From Ferirhizobium litorale (GTDB taxonomy: Bacteria > Pseudomonadota > Alphaproteobacteria > Rhizobiales > Rhizobiaceae): a stretch of DNA of 64,000 bases. Both the position numbers and the translations under genes were made by a program. Below, one piece after another: positions 47,213-56,304 of the stretch (its first letter is position 1; each line of letters begins with the position of its first letter). The notes under the pieces are model-generated. The model ran no database searches. It worked only from the letters and a program-made list of their open reading frames with translations, and was not told the origin of the DNA. Location of the stretch: positions 62,001 through 126,000 of the forward strand of contig JALDYZ010000001.1 of assembly GCA_030028905.1 (NCBI GenBank), given 5' to 3'.

Positions 47213-47374
47213 ACGCGACTGCCAGAACCCAGTTCCCGGACCTTTTTTGGTTCCAACGTCCTGCGGGGGCTGCCGGGAAACCTTCTTTTAAGTTTTCGGA
47301 AACGTCGCCGGGATAACGTCGACCATCCATTGTTGCGCATTGGAGTAGATTTGCATGTGGGAGCAGCTGGCTTG

Positions 47375-48058
47375 ATGGCCAACCTGCGAATCTTCCGGCT
47401 ACCCCGGAAAATCGTCTTTCTGGGCATCGGCGGCCTTGTGCTGCTCGGTGGGGCCACCGGTGCGTTCGCGCTCTACGGTGGCGCCGAAATACTGCTTCCT
47501 CAACCATCGCAAAGCCTCAACGGTCTCGAATGCACCGATGTTCAGAGCTTTGACATCCGCAAGAAGGACCGCCTCTGGGTTCGCAAGTTCATCAGGACGG
47601 AATCGACCGATGGCATGACCCGCGTGCGCACGGCGTTGCGCGTGGCCAATGCCGTGTACGAAGCGCAGAAGCCGGATCTGGTACAGGTGGTCGTTCTCGA
47701 CGAGAACGGTCCAAACGTACGTTCGGAAATGCGCGGCAGGGCCGTTGGCGCCGATGTGGTGTTTGTTCCGGATCCGGAAAAACTGGCGGGGATCATCGAG
47801 ACCGATCGATACGCGGCGAAGTATGCGGATGGCTCGGCCAATGAGGCAGGTCAATTCTTCGGCACACGGGTCGACGTCCCATTGGACGAGATCGACCATC
47901 TGGTCGCTCTTCTCAAGGACAGGAGCGATTGCGCGCCGGCTGCCGGCGAAATCGCCGTTCCCACGAAGAAGGCCGGCGGACACAAGGCGCTCGAAAGGCC
48001 ATACGATCCCGCAGCGACAGCCGAAGCCCAGACTGCCGGGGCACCGAAGTCCCATTGA
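47375..48058 (+). CDS. Hypothetical membrane-anchored periplasmic protein
   Basis: A 227-residue protein of no family that I recognise. It has a positively charged N terminus (RIFRLPRKIVF), one membrane helix at residues ~13-33, then a soluble domain with scattered polar residues and the motif VVLDENGPNVRSEMRGRAVG, ending in an alanine/proline-rich tail. Only two cysteines (Cys54-like in GLECTDV and one in DRSDCAP) are visible and could form a disulfide outside the cytoplasm. It is divergent from sitA; a shared regulatory region is possible. GGGAGC about 10 bases before ATG 47375 sets the start; an upstream TTG is weaker. Confidence 0.65.
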   Translation: MANLRIFRLPRKIVFLGIGGLVLLGGATGAFALYGGAEILLPQPSQSLNGLECTDVQSFDIRKKDRLWVRKFIRTESTDGMTRVRTALRVANAVYEAQKPDLVQVVVLDENGPNVRSEMRGRAVGADVVFVPDPEKLAGIIETDRYAAKYADGSANEAGQFFGTRVDVPLDEIDHLVALLKDRSDCAPAAGEIAVPTKKAGGHKALERPYDPAATAEAQTAGAPKSH

Positions 48059-48168
48059 CGGGGCCGGCTTGCGGATTTTTCTGATTTTTCGGGGCGCTGT
48101 GAGCGGACGGACGTCCGGCAAAGTTCAAGCGGCCATCGCTGCCGCAATCATCCATGTGGGAGAGGTCG

Positions 48169-48191
48169 GACCGGGGCATGACCCCGGTCCG
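48169..48191. terminator. Convergent stem-loop between hypothetical gene and lysS
   Basis: GGACCGGGG (48169-48177) with CCCCGGTCC (48183-48191), 5-base loop, perfect 9-bp stem, lying between two convergent genes. T-runs are poor on both sides. A transcription stop here is plausible but not certain. Confidence 0.45.
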
Positions 48192-48208
48192 CTTCTTGCA
48201 ATACCGAG

Positions 48209-49705
48209 CTAGTCCGCCTTGCTGCGGCGGGCCGGAAAGAGGATGACGTCGCGGATCGACGGCGAATTGGTCAGAAGCATGATCAGGCGGTCGACGCCGA
48301 TGCCGAGACCGCCGGCGGGCGGCATGCCCTGGTCGATCGCGTCGAGGAATTCCTCGTCCAGCTGCTTTTCCTTCTCGCCACGGGCATGGGCCTGCTCCAG
48401 CTGCTCGACCATACGGCGGCGCTGTTCTTCCGGATCGTTGAGCTCGGAAAAGGCGTTGCCGATTTCCCAGGCGTTGCAATAGGTTTCGAAGCGTTCGACG
48501 AGGCGCGGCTCGCCCGGCACTTCCTTGGCGAAGGGGGATATGTCCTTCGGAAAATGTGTGACATGGCTCGGCTGGATCAGCGTTGCTTCCACCTTTTCCT
48601 CGAAGATGAAAGCGAGGCATTCACCCCAGGTCCAGTCCTTCTCGACCTCGAAGCCGGCGGCCCGTGCGGCGGCGCGAGCCTCCTCGTCGGTCTTGATCGC
48701 GAGAAAGTCGATGCCGGTCACTTCCTTCACGGCCTCAGGCATGGGGACGCGTTTGAACGGCCCCTTGAAAGAGATTTCCTTGTCGCCGAAGGGGAATTCG
48801 GTCGTGCCGTGGATGGCGACCGCGAGGGTCTCGAACATCCGCTCGACGAGCGCCATGATGTCCTCGTAGTCGGCATAGGCCCAATAGCACTCCATCATGG
48901 TGAATTCGGGATTGTGCCGGGTAGAGACGCCTTCATTGCGGAAGTTGCGGTTGATCTCGAACACCTTGTCCGTCAGCCCCGATACCAGGGTGCGCTTCAG
49001 GTAGAGTTCCGGCGCGATGCGCAGGTACATGTCGAGCTTCAGCGTATTGTGGTGGGTCTTGAAGGGTTCGGCGGTGGCGCCGCCATAAACCGAGTGCAGC
49101 ATGGGCGTCTCGACTTCCATGAAACCTTCGGCTTCCATGAAGCGGCGGATGCCGGAGACGATCTTCGAGCGCTGCTGGAAGCGCAGCTTCGAGTCCTCGT
49201 TGGTCATGATGTCGAGATGACGCTTGCGATAGCGCAGCTCGATGTCCGAAAGTCCATGCCACTTTTCCGGCATCGGCAGCAGCGACTTGGTCAGCATCTC
49301 GATCTTCTGGGCGTTGATCGTCAGCTCGCCGCGCTTGGTGCGGCGCACGACGCCGGTGACGCCGATGATGTCGCCGATGTCGATCATCGGCAGCAGCGCA
49401 CGCGCTTCCTCGGGTGTCGTGTCCTTGTGGCTGAAGATCTGGATCTTGCCGGAAGCGTCACGGATATCCATGAACATGCCGGAGTTGCGCGAGGAATAGA
49501 CGCGGCCGGCGACCGTCACGACGTCCTGTGTTTCGACGTCCGGCTCGAGGCCCTCGTACTTTGCGGCCAGCTCGGCATTGGTCATCGTCCGGTGGAAATG
49601 CGCCGGGTAGACCTCGCCGATCTGCTCACGCAACAGTTTCAGCTTTTGCGCGCGGACTTCCGTTGCGTCGGAGGAAAGGGCGGTTGTTTCGATATTCTCA
49701 GTCAT
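48209..49705 (-). CDS. lysS: Lysyl-tRNA synthetase, class II
   Basis: A 498-residue class II synthetase that charges tRNA(Lys). An N-terminal OB anticodon-binding domain spans residues ~60-150 (VAGRVYSSRNSGMFMDIRDA). Motif 2 RNFRNEGVSTRHNPEFT and motif 3 GLGIGVDRLIMLL are present. The usual length is about 500, so it is complete. It is next to gltX on the same strand, 16 bases apart, a likely two-gene translation operon. Confidence 0.97.
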   Translation of the reverse strand: MTENIETTALSSDATEVRAQKLKLLREQIGEVYPAHFHRTMTNAELAAKYEGLEPDVETQDVVTVAGRVYSSRNSGMFMDIRDASGKIQIFSHKDTTPEEARALLPMIDIGDIIGVTGVVRRTKRGELTINAQKIEMLTKSLLPMPEKWHGLSDIELRYRKRHLDIMTNEDSKLRFQQRSKIVSGIRRFMEAEGFMEVETPMLHSVYGGATAEPFKTHHNTLKLDMYLRIAPELYLKRTLVSGLTDKVFEINRNFRNEGVSTRHNPEFTMMECYWAYADYEDIMALVERMFETLAVAIHGTTEFPFGDKEISFKGPFKRVPMPEAVKEVTGIDFLAIKTDEEARAAARAAGFEVEKDWTWGECLAFIFEEKVEATLIQPSHVTHFPKDISPFAKEVPGEPRLVERFETYCNAWEIGNAFSELNDPEEQRRRMVEQLEQAHARGEKEKQLDEEFLDAIDQGMPPAGGLGIGVDRLIMLLTNSPSIRDVILFPARRSKAD

Positions 49706-49721
49706 GGTGCAAAAGTCCGGT

Positions 49722-51179
49722 TCAGTTCTTCGGGCCGACGAGGGAGGCGACTGCCTGCGAGGCGAGTTTCAGTCGTTGGCGCACGACCGAACGACCGAGG
49801 ATCGCCATGGAATCGAAGAGCGGCAGCGAGCGCGACGAGCCGGAGACGGCGACGAAGAGCGGCGCCACGACGACCTTCAGCTTCTTGCCCATATTGTCTG
49901 CAACGGCACGAAGCTTTGCCTCGATGTTCTCGACGTTCCACTCGACGATGCTCTCGAGCTCCGGCTGAACGGTGTTGAGGATCTCCAGGATCTCGTCCGG
50001 CGTCGACTTGATCTTGGCAAAGGCCGCGCCATCGAGCCCGAGGTCGGATTTCAGCAGGAAGCCCGCGAGGTCCGGCAGTTCGCCGAGCTTGGAGATGCGC
50101 GACTGCGACAGGCGCAGGCCCGCCTGCAGTCGCTCGTTCTCCATCGCCCAGTCCAGCACGCGCGTGCGGAATTCCTCTTCGGACAGCTTCTCGCGGATCC
50201 AACGGCCGTTCAGCCAGTCGAGCTTCTGGATGTCGAAGATCGCGCCGGCCTTGGAAAGATTTTCCGGGTCGAACTTCTCGGAGAGTTCGTCCATCGTCAG
50301 CAGTTCCTCGCCTTCGGCGATCTGCACGAAGAACAGGCCGAGGAAGTTCATCAGCGCTTCCGGGATATAGCCGAGTGCCGAGTAATAGGAGATCGACGTC
50401 GGGTTCTTGCGCTTCGACAGCTTCGACTTGTCGGCATTGCGCATCAGCGACAGATGCATGAACACCGGTTGTTCCCAGCCGAAATAGCGATAGAGCAGGA
50501 TGTGCTTCGGCACGGATGCCAACCATTCCTCGCCGCGCGCAACGTGGGTGATCTTCATCAGATGATCGTCGATGACGTTCGCCATGTGGTAGGTCGGCAT
50601 GCCGTCGGCCTTGATCAGGACCTGCATGTCGACGGAATCCCACGGAATGGATACGTCACCATAGACGCCGTCGGTGAAGTCGCAGGAACCCTCGGCCGGG
50701 ATCTTCATGCGGATCACCGAAGCTTCCCCGGCCGCCACCCGCGTGGTCACTTCCTCGGCCTTGAGGGTCAGGCAGAGACCATCGTATTTCGGCGGCTTGC
50801 CGGCAGCGCGTTGCGCCTCGCGCATTTCGGTCAGGCGCTCGGGCGTGCAGAAACAGCGGAAGGCGTGACCCTTTTCCAGCAGTTCCTGGCCGTAGGGCGT
50901 ATAGATGTCCTTGCGGTCGGACTGGCGGTAGGGGCCATAGGGGCCCCCGATATCCGGACCTTCCTTCCATTGCAGGCCGCACCATTTCAGCGCGTCCAGC
51001 ACCTTCTGTTCGAACTCGGGAGTCGAGCGGGTGGCGTCCGTATCCTCGATGCGCAGGATAAATTCGCCACCGTGTTTCTTCGCGAAGAGGTAGTTGAACA
51101 GTGCGATGTAGGCGGTGCCGACATGCGGTTCGCCGGTGGGGGAGGGTGCGATGCGTACGCGAACGCCGGATTTTGTCAT
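49722..51179 (-). CDS. gltX: Glutamyl-tRNA synthetase
   Basis: A 485-residue class I synthetase. The HIGH motif appears as HVGT (residues 19-22 in PSPTGEPHVGTAY) and the KMSKS loop as KLSKRKNPTS. Alphaproteobacteria usually carry two GltX proteins; one charges tRNA(Gln) as well for later amidation. Which one this is cannot be decided here. ATG 51179 starts MTKSGVRVRI. Confidence 0.96.
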   Translation of the reverse strand: MTKSGVRVRIAPSPTGEPHVGTAYIALFNYLFAKKHGGEFILRIEDTDATRSTPEFEQKVLDALKWCGLQWKEGPDIGGPYGPYRQSDRKDIYTPYGQELLEKGHAFRCFCTPERLTEMREAQRAAGKPPKYDGLCLTLKAEEVTTRVAAGEASVIRMKIPAEGSCDFTDGVYGDVSIPWDSVDMQVLIKADGMPTYHMANVIDDHLMKITHVARGEEWLASVPKHILLYRYFGWEQPVFMHLSLMRNADKSKLSKRKNPTSISYYSALGYIPEALMNFLGLFFVQIAEGEELLTMDELSEKFDPENLSKAGAIFDIQKLDWLNGRWIREKLSEEEFRTRVLDWAMENERLQAGLRLSQSRISKLGELPDLAGFLLKSDLGLDGAAFAKIKSTPDEILEILNTVQPELESIVEWNVENIEAKLRAVADNMGKKLKVVVAPLFVAVSGSSRSLPLFDSMAILGRSVVRQRLKLASQAVASLVGPKN

Positions 51180-51375
51180 TTCGTCTGCCCGTCTTGACGT
51201 GCTCTATGGGCTCCCGGTTGGAAGCCTCGTGGAATTCCCTGGAGGAAGGCGGCTCAAATTCTGAATGGGAAAGCGCGAAACGCTGCGATCGGGCACAGGT
51301 TGCGCGTCATTTTCCGCTAGGCTGGCCTTAGGCCATATTCAACCGGTGACGTCAAGGAAAACTGCTCGTTCCCGG

Positions 51376-53145
51376 TCACTGCAGCGGCCAGAAGTACAAG
51401 AGGGTCGGGACGCTGACGAGCACGATGATGAAGGACAGCGGCAGGCCGAGGCGCGGGTAGTCGCTGAACCTGTAGCCGCCGGGTCCCATGACCAGCGTAT
51501 TGCACTGGTGGCCGATCGGGGTCAGGAAGTCGCACCCGGCGCCGATCGCGACCGCCATCAGGAAGGCCTCCGGCCGGAAGTGGAGGGTCGCTGCAAAGCT
51601 CGCGGCGATCGGCGCCATCACCAGCACCGTTGCGGCATTGTTGAGGAAGGGCGTCACGGCCATGGCCGTCACGAGGATCAGCGCCAGCGCCCCGAAGGGC
51701 GGCAGATGGTGGGCGAAGTTTCCGAGCCAGCCTGCAATCAGTTCACTGCCGCCGGTTGTCCGCAGCGAATCTGATACGGGAATGAGCGCTGCCAGCATGA
51801 CGAGGATGGGACCATCGACGGAATTATAGACGTCGGTAATCGGTATGGCGCGGAAGATAACCATCGCGAGCGCCGCGGCGAAGAAGGCGACTGCGACCGG
51901 GACCATGCCGACAGCAGTCACGGACATGGCGGCAATCAGGATCAGCAACGGAATATAGGCGCGCCGCGGCGTTCCGAGGAGGATCTCGCGCTGTGCCAGC
52001 GGCAGGCAGCCGAACTCCTGCAGGAAGGCCGGCAGGTTGCGCCGGCTGCCTTGCAGCAAAATCACGTCACCGACGTCGAGCGTCACCTCGCCGAGGCGCT
52101 CGCCGATACGCTGGCCGTGACGGCTGACTGCCAGAAGGTTGATGCCACGCCTGTTATGCAGCGAAAGCCTGCGGGCAGACAGGCCGACGAGGGCCGAATG
52201 GGGAGTGACAACCGCTTCGATGGAAATGATATGACCCTGTTCCTTGGCAGCGTTCATCGGCTTGCCGGACAGTTTCAGCTTGCCGTTGGAGACGACCTTG
52301 TCGAGCGCATTCGACGTGCCTTCGAGAAGCAGGGTATCACCGGCGAGAAGCACCACGTCGGGGAACGGGGCCATTCGTGCGGAGCCCCGCAAGATCGCCG
52401 TCGCCACAACGTCTCCGTCACCGAGTCCCAGGAGTTCGTTCAGCTCTTTACCGGCAGCAGGCGAGTCCTCGGAGACGCTTGCCTCCGAGAAGTAGGTCTT
52501 CACCTCGAGCGCCTCGTGCAGTTCCGGGTTTTCGTTCTTCCGTTCGGGGACCAACCAGTAAAATACGATCAGGAACGCAATCCCGACGAGGGAAAGCGTG
52601 GCGCCGACGGGGGTAAAGTCGAACATCGAAAAACTTTCGCCGGTAATATCCTGGCGAAGGCGCGACACGACGATGTTCGGCGAGGTGCCGATCTGCGTCA
52701 TGAGGCCACCGAGCAGCGCCGCGAAACTCATGGGCATCAGATAGATCGACGGCGAAACGCCCGATTTGCGCGCGAACTGGAATGCGACCGGTATCAGGAT
52801 CGCAAGGGCTCCGATGTTCTTGATGAAGGCCGAGAGTACCGCCACGACGATCAGCAGTAGGGCGAGTTGACCATGAATTGATGTCAGGGTGGGGAAAAAG
52901 CGCTTGATCGCGGTGTCGACGATTCCGGAGCGCGCCACACCGGCACTGACGACCAGAGCGCTTCCGACGATGATGACGATATCGTCGCTGAATCCTGAAA
53001 ACGCCCTGTCAAAGGGTACAACACCCAAGGCCACCGCGAGAATGAGTGCGCAACAGGCGACGACGTCATAACGAAATCTGTCCCAGATGAAGACCGCCAT
53101 CATCAGGGCGATGACGCCGAAGGCGAGTGCTTGCTGCGTCGTCAT
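51376..53145 (-). CDS. SLC13 family anion permease with RCK_C domains
   Basis: A 589-residue membrane protein. The two halves have about 10-12 membrane helices (first at residues ~5-40), separated by two TrkA/RCK_C-type cytoplasmic domains at residues ~210-290 and ~300-385 (GDVVATAILRGSARMAPFPD and SARRLSLHNRRGINLLAVSR). The conserved FIKNIGALAILIP and MLAALIPVSDSLRTTGGSEL loops belong to SLC13/DASS carriers. It transports an anion such as sulfate or a di/tricarboxylate. It has no close partner. Confidence 0.85.
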   Translation of the reverse strand: MTTQQALAFGVIALMMAVFIWDRFRYDVVACCALILAVALGVVPFDRAFSGFSDDIVIIVGSALVVSAGVARSGIVDTAIKRFFPTLTSIHGQLALLLIVVAVLSAFIKNIGALAILIPVAFQFARKSGVSPSIYLMPMSFAALLGGLMTQIGTSPNIVVSRLRQDITGESFSMFDFTPVGATLSLVGIAFLIVFYWLVPERKNENPELHEALEVKTYFSEASVSEDSPAAGKELNELLGLGDGDVVATAILRGSARMAPFPDVVLLAGDTLLLEGTSNALDKVVSNGKLKLSGKPMNAAKEQGHIISIEAVVTPHSALVGLSARRLSLHNRRGINLLAVSRHGQRIGERLGEVTLDVGDVILLQGSRRNLPAFLQEFGCLPLAQREILLGTPRRAYIPLLILIAAMSVTAVGMVPVAVAFFAAALAMVIFRAIPITDVYNSVDGPILVMLAALIPVSDSLRTTGGSELIAGWLGNFAHHLPPFGALALILVTAMAVTPFLNNAATVLVMAPIAASFAATLHFRPEAFLMAVAIGAGCDFLTPIGHQCNTLVMGPGGYRFSDYPRLGLPLSFIIVLVSVPTLLYFWPLQ

Positions 53146-53233
53146 GTTGCTCCGACTTGGTTGGGACCAGGGCTAGTCAATAATTACCGGCCGGATGGCA
53201 GTATTCAATGCCGGTGCAGTTGCAAAGGCAAGA

Positions 53234-53254
53234 GGGCCCGCCAACAGCGGGTCC
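53234..53254 (-). terminator. Stem-loop after the terC gene
   Basis: On the minus strand GGACCCGC and GCGGGCCC (complements of 53247-53254 and 53234-53241) form an 8-bp stem with one G-U pair, loop TGTTG, about 18 bases after the terC stop, followed by TCTTGCCTTT. A modest intrinsic terminator. Confidence 0.4.
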
Positions 53255-53271
53255 TTGGAGCAAGCGGGCCG

Positions 53272-54018
53272 TCAGTGCTTCTCGGCGGCCCTCTGACGTC
53301 GGTTCCGCGCCAGCATATTGAGCACTTCGACCAGAGCGGAGAAAGCCATGGCCGCGTAGATATACCCCTTGGGAACATGGAAGCCCATGCCTTCGGCAAT
53401 CAGCGTCGTGCCGATCATCAGCAGGAAGGCCAGAGCCAGCATGACGATTGTCGGGTTCTTCTCGATGAAGTTCGCAAGCGGGGTTGCCGCCAGCAGCATT
53501 ACGGTGACCGCGACGACAACGGCCACGACCATGATCGGTAGGTGCGGCGTCATGCCGACGGCAGTGATGATGCTGTCGACCGAAAAGACCAGGTCGAGCA
53601 GCAGGATCTGGCCGATGGCCGAGGCGAAGCCGCTGGTTGCCGAACTTGCGATGAAATCCTCGTTGTGTTCGGTCGGATCGACGTTGTGGTGGATCTCCTT
53701 GGTCGCCTTCCAGACGAGGAACAGGCCGCCGGCGATGAGGATCATGTCCTTCCAGGAAAACGGGTGGCCAAATACCTCGAAGACGGGCGTGGTCAGCTTG
53801 ACGATCCAGGCGATGGTGCCGAGCAGGGCCAGCCGCATGATCAGCGCCAGGCTGATGCCGATACGACGGGCCGCAACGCGGTGTTGGGCCGGCAGTTTGT
53901 TGGTCAGGATTGAGATGAAGATCAGGTTGTCGATGCCGAGCACCACCTCCATGACGATGAGTGTGATGAGGGCGACCCAGGCGGTCGGGTCTTGGGCAAG
54001 GGTCAGGATTTCCTGCAT
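53272..54018 (-). CDS. TerC family membrane protein
   Basis: A 248-residue protein with about seven membrane helices. The family hallmark [20 protein letters not shown] (residues ~21-40) and [16 protein letters not shown] carry two acidic residues thought to bind metal. TerC proteins act in tellurite resistance, manganese efflux or membrane-protein insertion. ATG 54018 ([10 protein letters not shown]) is chosen over the opening to 54060. Its Mn-export role in other bacteria makes its distance from sitABCD (about 6 kb) of note but unproven. Confidence 0.88.
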   Translation of the reverse strand: MQEILTLAQDPTAWVALITLIVMEVVLGIDNLIFISILTNKLPAQHRVAARRIGISLALIMRLALLGTIAWIVKLTTPVFEVFGHPFSWKDMILIAGGLFLVWKATKEIHHNVDPTEHNEDFIASSATSGFASAIGQILLLDLVFSVDSIITAVGMTPHLPIMVVAVVVAVTVMLLAATPLANFIEKNPTIVMLALAFLLMIGTTLIAEGMGFHVPKGYIYAAMAFSALVEVLNMLARNRRQRAAEKH

Positions 54019-54161
54019 CCGCGATCTTTCTTTCTCGTGTGGCGGCGCTTCGTCGCGCAACGATCGCAGTATTTAGCGAGGAATCAACCGCTGGCAAGCA
54101 CTGAAGCCGTCGGCAAGATTGAATAAGGCACGGATTGGATGGGGTGGCGCTGCTGGCGGCG

Positions 54162-54848
54162 TCAGAGCTCGGGACGGTACCCGGCCAGGAACACCCGCAC
54201 CGCGCTCTTGACGATGGGGGCGATTTCCTCGACCGATTTGGGCTCGGGCAAGTTGCCGAAGAGGCAGCGCTTGAACAGGCCGGCCATCGACATCTCGATG
54301 AACTGGCGAGCGGCGAGGTCGGTGTCGTCGATCGCCAGACGTCCTTCGGCGACCTGCTTGTCGAGATACTCGGTCAAAACGGACACGCCGTTCGCAGCCG
54401 TGGTGGAGAAGAAGCGGTCCGCAAGCTTGGGCATGCGGTCGATGACGCCAAGCACTGTCCGCATCGAGCGGATCGTCTGTTCCGAAACCAAATGCATCGT
54501 GAGCTTCGTGCCGAACGAATAAAGCGCATCCTCGATTGCATCGTGGTTGTGAAGCGCATTTCGAACGGTTTCGACCACGCGGCTGCGCTGGCGGTCGATC
54601 AGGGCGGCAAACAGATCTTCCTTGCTGTCGAAATAGACATAGATCGTACCTTTCGAAACACCCGCCTCGCGGGTAATTTCGTTCATGCTGGCGCCGTCGA
54701 AGCCGTCGCGCAGGAAGACGCGCCTTGCTCCGTCAAGGATCTGTTCGCGCTTCGCCGGGTCTTCGCCGGCGGCTCGCCTGCCATAGCCTTCCGGCAGCGT
54801 CATGGTTGCTGCCTTCGCGCCGTGCCTGTCGTTTTCATTCGTGGACAT
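54162..54848 (-). CDS. TetR family repressor of emrAB
   Basis: A 228-residue TetR protein. An N-terminal helix-turn-helix at residues ~35-80 (GASMNEITREAGVSKGTIYV) is followed by an alpha-helical ligand domain. It is divergent from emrA, with two near-perfect palindromes between them, the normal arrangement for an efflux repressor that answers to a drug. The ligand is not known. Confidence 0.9.
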   Translation of the reverse strand: MSTNENDRHGAKAATMTLPEGYGRRAAGEDPAKREQILDGARRVFLRDGFDGASMNEITREAGVSKGTIYVYFDSKEDLFAALIDRQRSRVVETVRNALHNHDAIEDALYSFGTKLTMHLVSEQTIRSMRTVLGVIDRMPKLADRFFSTTAANGVSVLTEYLDKQVAEGRLAIDDTDLAARQFIEMSMAGLFKRCLFGNLPEPKSVEEIAPIVKSAVRVFLAGYRPEL

Positions 54849-54873
54849 GACCGTTTCCGAAATCGAAAAAATG

Positions 54874-54891
54874 TCGAACCGTGCGGTTCGA
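54874..54891. promoter_or_regulatory. TetR operator 1 between tetR and emrA
   Basis: TCGAACCG (54874-54881), TG, CGGTTCGA (54884-54891): a perfect 18-base palindrome placed 26 bases before the tetR start. It lies where binding would block the tetR promoter, so autorepression is likely. Confidence 0.65.
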
Positions 54892-54929
54892 TTTGCACTT
54901 GATATGGAGTGGAAAAGCGACTATGTCAA

Positions 54930-54952
54930 TCGAACCGAACAGTTCAGTTCGA
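54930..54952. promoter_or_regulatory. TetR operator 2 close to emrA
   Basis: A 23-base imperfect palindrome with 11-base arms (one mismatch), TCGAACCGAAC then GTTCAGTTCGA around a central A. It shares the TCGAAC half-site with operator 1, 38 bases away. Binding here should cover the emrA promoter region: TTGATA at 54899-54904, 17 bases and TATGTC at 54922-54927 form a weak candidate just upstream. Confidence 0.65.
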
Positions 54953-54985
54953 AAAATTTGTACCTCCAAGCACTGGTGAAATCGT

Positions 54986-56176
54986 ATGTCTGGTTCACAA
55001 AAGACAGGTGCCGCCCGCGCGGTGATAGTTTCGGATAATGATGAAACGGTCGAAGCCCGCGAGCAACGCGCAGCGCCGGCAGGTGCCGTTGAAGCGCCGA
55101 CGCCTGCGCCGAAGAAGTCGCGCCGCAGTGCCGTCCTGCCGGTGCTCGGCCTTGCCGTGCTCGTCGGCGGCGGCTGGTTCGGCTACGACTGGTGGACTGA
55201 CGGCCGTTTCCTTGTTTCCACCGATGATGCCTACATCGAGGGGGATATTGCAACAATTTCTCCCAAGGTGACCGGATATGTCGAGAAGGTGAACGTCATC
55301 GCCAACCAGCAGGTCAAGGCCGGCGATCCCCTGGTGACGCTCGACCAGGGCGACTATCGGATCGTGCTCGATCAGGCCGAGGCGCAGATCGCCACGCAGA
55401 AGCTGTCGCTCGACCGCATCGACGCCCAGATCGGCGGTGCGAAGGCTTCCCTGCAGCAGGCCGAGGCGCAGAAGACGGCGCTGGAAGCGACCGTTCGCGG
55501 CGCGGAAATCACCTTCAAGCGTGCCGGGGATCTGCAATCGAAGTCGGTCGGCACTGTGGCATCGCTCGACAATGCCCGCGTCGCCCTCGACCAGGCCAAG
55601 GCGAACCTGGCTGCGGGCGATGCCAATATCGCCTCGGCGAAGGCTGCGATCCTGATTCTTGAGGCGCAGCGCCAGGAAACGGCCAGCGGCATCCGTGCCC
55701 TGGAACTCGTTCGCGACAAGGCCAGGCGTGATCTCGACTTCACCGTCCTGAAGGCGCCCTATGACGGCATCATCGGCAATCTTTCGGTCCAAACCGGCGA
55801 TCTCGTGTCCGCCGGCCAGCGGCTTGCCGCCCTCGTACCGGTTCATGAGCTCTACATCGACGCGAACTTCAAGGAAACGCAGATCCATCGCCTGAAAACG
55901 GGCGAAAAGGTTCGCGTCCATGTCGATGCCTTTGACGAAACCACGATCGAAGGCACCGTTCAGTCGATCTCGCCCGCTTCCGGCTCGGTGTTCTCGATGC
56001 TGCCGGCCGAAAACGCCACCGGCAACTTCACCAAGGTCGTCCAGCGGGTTCCGGTCCGCATCGCGTTGCCGAAGGATGTGCTCGATCGCGGCCACCTGCG
56101 CGCCGGTCTCAGCGTCGTCGTCGACGTCGATACCCGCACCGCGCCGGCCAGCGAAGCCGTTGCAGCGGTTAAATAA
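54986..56176 (+). CDS. emrA: HlyD/EmrA-type membrane fusion protein of an MFS efflux pump
   Basis: A 396-residue periplasmic adaptor. One membrane anchor at about residues 45-66 follows a cytoplasmic tail. The body has the TDDAYIEGDIATISPKVTGY lipoyl-like start, a long alanine/glutamine-rich coiled coil (residues ~125-235), and a beta-barrel (FTVLKAPYDGIIGNLSVQTG). It links EmrB to an outer-membrane channel, which is not encoded here. It is repressed presumably by the divergent TetR protein. Confidence 0.92.
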   Translation: MSGSQKTGAARAVIVSDNDETVEAREQRAAPAGAVEAPTPAPKKSRRSAVLPVLGLAVLVGGGWFGYDWWTDGRFLVSTDDAYIEGDIATISPKVTGYVEKVNVIANQQVKAGDPLVTLDQGDYRIVLDQAEAQIATQKLSLDRIDAQIGGAKASLQQAEAQKTALEATVRGAEITFKRAGDLQSKSVGTVASLDNARVALDQAKANLAAGDANIASAKAAILILEAQRQETASGIRALELVRDKARRDLDFTVLKAPYDGIIGNLSVQTGDLVSAGQRLAALVPVHELYIDANFKETQIHRLKTGEKVRVHVDAFDETTIEGTVQSISPASGSVFSMLPAENATGNFTKVVQRVPVRIALPKDVLDRGHLRAGLSVVVDVDTRTAPASEAVAAVK

Positions 56177-56304
56177 CCACAACCGATCATGTAGCAGGCG
56201 CGCCACAGGGCGCGCCGATAGCGTCGTAACATTTGACAGGGCGCCCGATCCTTATCCCGGAGTTCCATCGATCCGGACGATCGCGGCGCCAGCGAGGCAT
56301 GGCC

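Noticed and set aside
48386-51197. Long plus-strand open frames (530 and 497 codons) opposite lysS and gltX
   Set aside because: They are mirror frames of essential synthetase genes, with compositions rich in Arg, Asp, His and Gly and no protein family.
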